Below are positions 61,136 through 64,000 of a stretch of 64,000 bases of DNA, piece after piece. The notes under the pieces were generated by a model that made no database searches, was not told where the DNA came from, and was given only the letters and a program-made list of their open reading frames with translations. The translations under genes were made by a program, and so were the position numbers. The stretch's first letter is position 1; each line of letters begins with the position of its first letter. The DNA comes from Pseudomonas mendocina. GTDB lineage: Bacteria; Pseudomonadota; Gammaproteobacteria; Pseudomonadales; Pseudomonadaceae. The DNA lies in assembly GCF_003008615.1 (NCBI RefSeq), contig NZ_CP027657.1:1736001-1800000 (forward strand). Direction: 5' to 3'.

Positions 61136-62509
61136 TCAGGCCGACAGGTCGCGCAAGGTCAGATCCAGGCACTTGCGTGCTTTCTCTACCAGTTCGTCTA
61201 CTTCCGCCTGGCTGATCACCAGTGGCGGGGCGATGATCATGGTGTCGCCCACGGCGCGCATGATCAGACCGTTATTAAAGCAGTGGCCACGGCAGATCAT
61301 GCCCACTCCCACATCACCCGGATAACGCTTGCGCGTCGTTTTGTCCTGTACCAGCTCGATCGCACCGAGCATGCCGACGCCACGCACTTCACCTACCAAG
61401 GGATGATCAGCCAGCTCACGTAGACGACGCTGCAAATACGGTGCCGTTTCTGCTTTCACCCGTTCGACGATGCCTTCTTCCTTGAGAATGCGCAGGTTCT
61501 CCAGCCCCACCGCTGCCGCCACCGGGTGCCCGGAATAGGTGAAGCCGTGGTTGAAATCACCATGCGCCTCGATCACCTCGAACACCTTGTCGCTGACGAT
61601 CAGGCCACCCATCGGCACATAACCGCTGGTGAGGCCCTTGGCGATGGTCATCAGGTCAGGCTTGAGGCCGTAATACTGGCTGCCGAACCATTCGCCGGTA
61701 CGGCCGAAACCGCAGATCACCTCGTCGGCCACAAACAAGATGTCGTATTTGCCGAGAATTTCCTTGATACGCGGCCAGTAGCTGTCCGGCGGAATGATCA
61801 CGCCACCAGCGCCCTGGATCGGCTCGGCGATAAACGCTGCAACATTTTCCTCACCCAGTTCGAGAATCTTCTTCTCCAGCTGGTCGGCCGCCCAGATGCC
61901 GAACTCTTCCGGTGACTGCTCGCCGCCCTCACCGAACCAGTACGGCTGCGGAATATGCGCGATGCCAGGGATCGGCAGGTCGCCCTGCTCGTGCATGAAC
62001 TTCATGCCGCCGAGGCTGGCGCCGGCCACGGTGGAGCCGTGGTAACCGTTGTCGCGACCGATGATGATTTTCTTATTCGGCTGGCCCTTGCACGCCCAGT
62101 AGTGGCGAACCAGGCGCAGCATGGTGTCGTTGCCTTCGGAGCCTGAACCGGTGAAGAACACGTGGTTCATCCCGGCCGGAGCCAGTTGGGAAATGGCATG
62201 GGCCAGCTCCAGCACCGGCGGGTGGGCGGTCTGGAAGAAGGTGTTGTAGAACGGCAATTGACGCATCTGCGCGCTGGCAGCTTCGACCAGCTCCTCGCGG
62301 CCATAGCCAACGGCCACGCACCACAAGCCGGCCATGCCATCGAGGATCTTGTTGCCCTCGCTATCCCACAGATGCACACCCTTGGCCTCGGTGATGATGC
62401 GTGGGCCCTTTTCGGCCAGCTGCTTGTAATCACTGAACGGCGCCAGGTGGTGGGCCTTGCTCAGGGCCTGCCACTGGGCAGTCTTGGGGTTGTTCGCTTG
62501 CTTGTTCAT
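61136..62509 (-). CDS. spuC: Polyamine:pyruvate aminotransferase SpuC
   Basis: 457-residue class III PLP aminotransferase. The PLP lysine lies in MTIAKGLTSGYVPMG, and the cofactor-binding GSGSEGNDT and DEVICGFGRTG segments are present. SpuC converts putrescine and related polyamines with pyruvate to aminoaldehydes and alanine, opening their catabolism. The ATG at 62509 (MNKQANNPKTAQWQAL) aligns with known SpuC starts and has AAGGTG upstream; the longer 27-codon extension is not used. It lies between the glutamylpolyamine synthetase gene and the binding-protein genes. Confidence 0.93.
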   Translation of the reverse strand: MNKQANNPKTAQWQALSKAHHLAPFSDYKQLAEKGPRIITEAKGVHLWDSEGNKILDGMAGLWCVAVGYGREELVEAASAQMRQLPFYNTFFQTAHPPVLELAHAISQLAPAGMNHVFFTGSGSEGNDTMLRLVRHYWACKGQPNKKIIIGRDNGYHGSTVAGASLGGMKFMHEQGDLPIPGIAHIPQPYWFGEGGEQSPEEFGIWAADQLEKKILELGEENVAAFIAEPIQGAGGVIIPPDSYWPRIKEILGKYDILFVADEVICGFGRTGEWFGSQYYGLKPDLMTIAKGLTSGYVPMGGLIVSDKVFEVIEAHGDFNHGFTYSGHPVAAAVGLENLRILKEEGIVERVKAETAPYLQRRLRELADHPLVGEVRGVGMLGAIELVQDKTTRKRYPGDVGVGMICRGHCFNNGLIMRAVGDTMIIAPPLVISQAEVDELVEKARKCLDLTLRDLSA

Positions 62510-62594
62510 TGCCAACACCTTGCTAACACGCAACGCCATCGGCGCTACGCTGAGATTCGTGGTGCCGGCCGCGATACACGCGGCCGGCAACCCG

Positions 62595-63953
62595 TTACAC
62601 CGACAGCAGGAGGAACTCGCGTTCCCAGGAGCTGATCACGCGCTTGAAGTTCTCGTGCTCGGCACGCTTGACCGCGACATAGCCGCGGATGAACTTCTCG
62701 CCGAGGAATTTCTCGGCGTCCTTGCAGGCTTCCATCCGCTCCAGCGCGCTTTCGATGGTCACCGGCAGGCGCAGGTTGCGACGCTCGTAACCGCGACCTT
62801 TCACCGGGGCGCCCGGTTTGACGTTGCCGACCATGCCCATGTAGCCGCACAGCAGAGTCGCGGCCAGCACCAGATAGGGGTTGGCATCGGCACCGGCCAG
62901 GCGGTTTTCCACACGGCGGTTCTGTGGGCTGGCTTCCGGCACGCGCAGGCCAACGGTGCGGTTTTCCTCGCCCCACTCCACGTTCACTGGCGCCGAGGTA
63001 TCGGGCAGGAAGCGGCGGAACGAGTTGACGTTCGGCGCGAACAGCGGCAGCAGCTCGGGGATGTACTTCTGCAAGCCGCCGATGTGGTGCAGGAACAGCT
63101 CGCTCATCGTCCCGTCTTCGTTGGAGAAGATGTTCTTGCCGGTCTTCAGGTCGACCACGCTCTGGTGGATGTGCATGGCACTGCCTGGCTCGTCGGTGAT
63201 CGGCTTGGCCATGAAGGTCGCCGCCACGTCGTGCTTGAGTGCAGCCTCGCGCATGGTGCGCTTGAACACCAGAATCTGGTCGGCCAGATGCAGCGCGTCG
63301 CCATGACGGAAATTGATTTCCATCTGCGCCGGGCCTTCTTCGTGGATCAGGGTGTCCAGATCCAGGCCTTGCAGTTCGCACCAGTCGTACATGTCTTCGA
63401 ACAGCGGGTCGAATTCGTTCGCCGCGTCGATGGAGAAGCTCTGACGGCCGGTTTCCGGGCGGCCGGAGCGGCCTACCGGCGCCACCAGCGGGAAGTCCGG
63501 GTCACTGTTGCGCTTGGTCAGGTAGAACTCCATCTCTGGCGCGACGATGGGTTTCCAGCCTTTATCGGCATACATCTGCAACACCTTCTTGAGGATGTTG
63601 CGCGGCGACAGCTCGATGGGGTTGCCCTGCTTGTCGAAGGTGTCATGGATCACCATCGCGGTGGGCTCGATGGCCCAGGGCACGACGAAAACAGCGTTGG
63701 CGTCCGGACGGCAGAACATGTCGATGTCCGCCTCGTCCAGCAGGTCGTAATAGATGTCGTCCTCGACGTAGTCGCCGGTCACGGTCTGCAGCAGCACGCT
63801 CTCGGGGAGGCGCATGCCCTTCTCGTCGAGGAACTTGTTGGTCGGCGAGATCTTGCCGCGGGCAATGCCGGTCAGATCGCTGATCAGGCATTCGACTTCG
63901 GTGATTTTGCGTTCTTTCAGCCAGCTCGTGAGCTGGTCTAACTTGGTACTCAT
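62595..63953 (-). CDS. spuB: Gamma-glutamylpolyamine synthetase (glutamine-synthetase fold)
   Basis: 452 residues of the GlnA-like family. Metal-site EMEFYL and GPAQMEINFRHGD, the nucleotide-binding HIHQSVVDL and the C-terminal RLAGADANPYLVLAA segment match glutamine-synthetase-like polyamine ligases (PuuA/PauA/SpuB type). It attaches glutamate to putrescine or other polyamines before oxidation. GAGGTC lies 6 bases before the ATG at 63953. First gene of the operon visible; the promoter lies in or beyond the last 47 bases, so genes such as spuA may sit just outside the window. Confidence 0.92.
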   Translation of the reverse strand: MSTKLDQLTSWLKERKITEVECLISDLTGIARGKISPTNKFLDEKGMRLPESVLLQTVTGDYVEDDIYYDLLDEADIDMFCRPDANAVFVVPWAIEPTAMVIHDTFDKQGNPIELSPRNILKKVLQMYADKGWKPIVAPEMEFYLTKRNSDPDFPLVAPVGRSGRPETGRQSFSIDAANEFDPLFEDMYDWCELQGLDLDTLIHEEGPAQMEINFRHGDALHLADQILVFKRTMREAALKHDVAATFMAKPITDEPGSAMHIHQSVVDLKTGKNIFSNEDGTMSELFLHHIGGLQKYIPELLPLFAPNVNSFRRFLPDTSAPVNVEWGEENRTVGLRVPEASPQNRRVENRLAGADANPYLVLAATLLCGYMGMVGNVKPGAPVKGRGYERRNLRLPVTIESALERMEACKDAEKFLGEKFIRGYVAVKRAEHENFKRVISSWEREFLLLSV

Positions 63954-63971
63954 AGAGACCTCAGGGTTGTA

Positions 63972-63997
63972 GAACCAACTAGGGTTATAGCTGGTTC
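63972..63997. promoter_or_regulatory. Inverted repeat upstream of the polyamine operon
   Basis: GAACCAACT (63972-63980) and AGCTGGTTC (63989-63997) match at 8 of 9 positions around an 8-base spacer, 19 bases before the spuB start codon. It could be an operator, a promoter-proximal element, or a hairpin ending an upstream gene; only 47 bases of upstream DNA are visible. Confidence 0.35.
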
Positions 63998-64000
63998 AGC

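Overview
The window is ordinary chromosome of a high-GC gammaproteobacterium, almost certainly a Pseudomonas. From memory, much of the gene order between about 1.4 and 54.5 kb (fabY, cysQ, nudE, yrfG, LysM protein, LysR, fdhD, ydeP-like ... pckA, hslO, hslR, rimBK, ldcA, amgSR, tex, gshA, argA, argE, pit, DUF47, CYTH) matches the P. aeruginosa PAO1 PA5174-PA5209 neighbourhood. A pyrC' tail on the left and a spu polyamine locus on the right lie elsewhere in PAO1. Together with the abundant GTAGGGTGCGC-type palindromes, this suggests the mendocina/oleovorans side of the genus; that species-level placement is inference. I see no rRNA, tRNA, CRISPR array, prophage or insertion sequence. Layout. 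0-1.2 kb: 3' part of the non-catalytic dihydroorotase-like gene pyrC'. 1.4-7.3 kb: fatty-acid initiation synthase fabY, then cysQ-nudE (coupled), nucleotidase yrfG, a BON-LysM protein and a LysR regulator. 7.4-11.1 kb: fdhD coupled to a YdeP-type molybdopterin oxidoreductase, then a glycine-zipper protein. 11-13 kb: a coupled DUF2157/DUF4824 membrane pair. 13-20 kb: fatty-acid/alcohol metabolism in two leftward units (3-hydroxyacyl-CoA dehydrogenase with acyl-CoA dehydrogenase; esterase, Fe-alcohol dehydrogenase and thioesterase), with a divergent LysR gene and a MITE-like element between the units. 20-24 kb: transporter, Tat aldo/keto reductase, a 55-residue orphan and a Baeyer-Villiger-type monooxygenase. 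24-28 kb: a complete MCE/Mla-like lipid ABC system. 28-37 kb: RecQ-like helicase, pckA, hslO, PAP2 phosphatase, hslR and the tightly coupled rimB-rimK-ldcA operon. 37-43 kb: a 1254-residue MASE1-PAS4-GGDEF-EAL protein whose first PAS domain looks LOV-like, then the amgS/amgR envelope-stress two-component pair. 43-54.5 kb: tex-thioesterase, gshA, a small RMF-like protein, argA, argE, phosphate transport (pit-DUF47) and a CYTH triphosphatase. 54.6-64 kb: an eight-gene leftward polyamine operon: glutamylpolyamine synthetase, aminotransferase, three tandem periplasmic binding proteins, ATPase and two permeases. How the genes work together. Most of the window is housekeeping: lipid initiation and turnover, pyrimidine, arginine and glutathione synthesis, gluconeogenesis, and envelope or redox stress. 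The polyamine operon combines uptake with the first catabolic steps (glutamylation and transamination). Neighbouring genes often overlap by four bases (ATGA/GTGA), marking translationally coupled units. Most notable. I found no dramatic new system. The best leads are the LOV-like sensor in the c-di-GMP protein, a third binding protein in the spu operon with a strong intercistronic hairpin, a STAS-fused MCE permease, a PAP2 protein with altered motifs, small orphan proteins, and two dispersed repeat families that touch gene ends.
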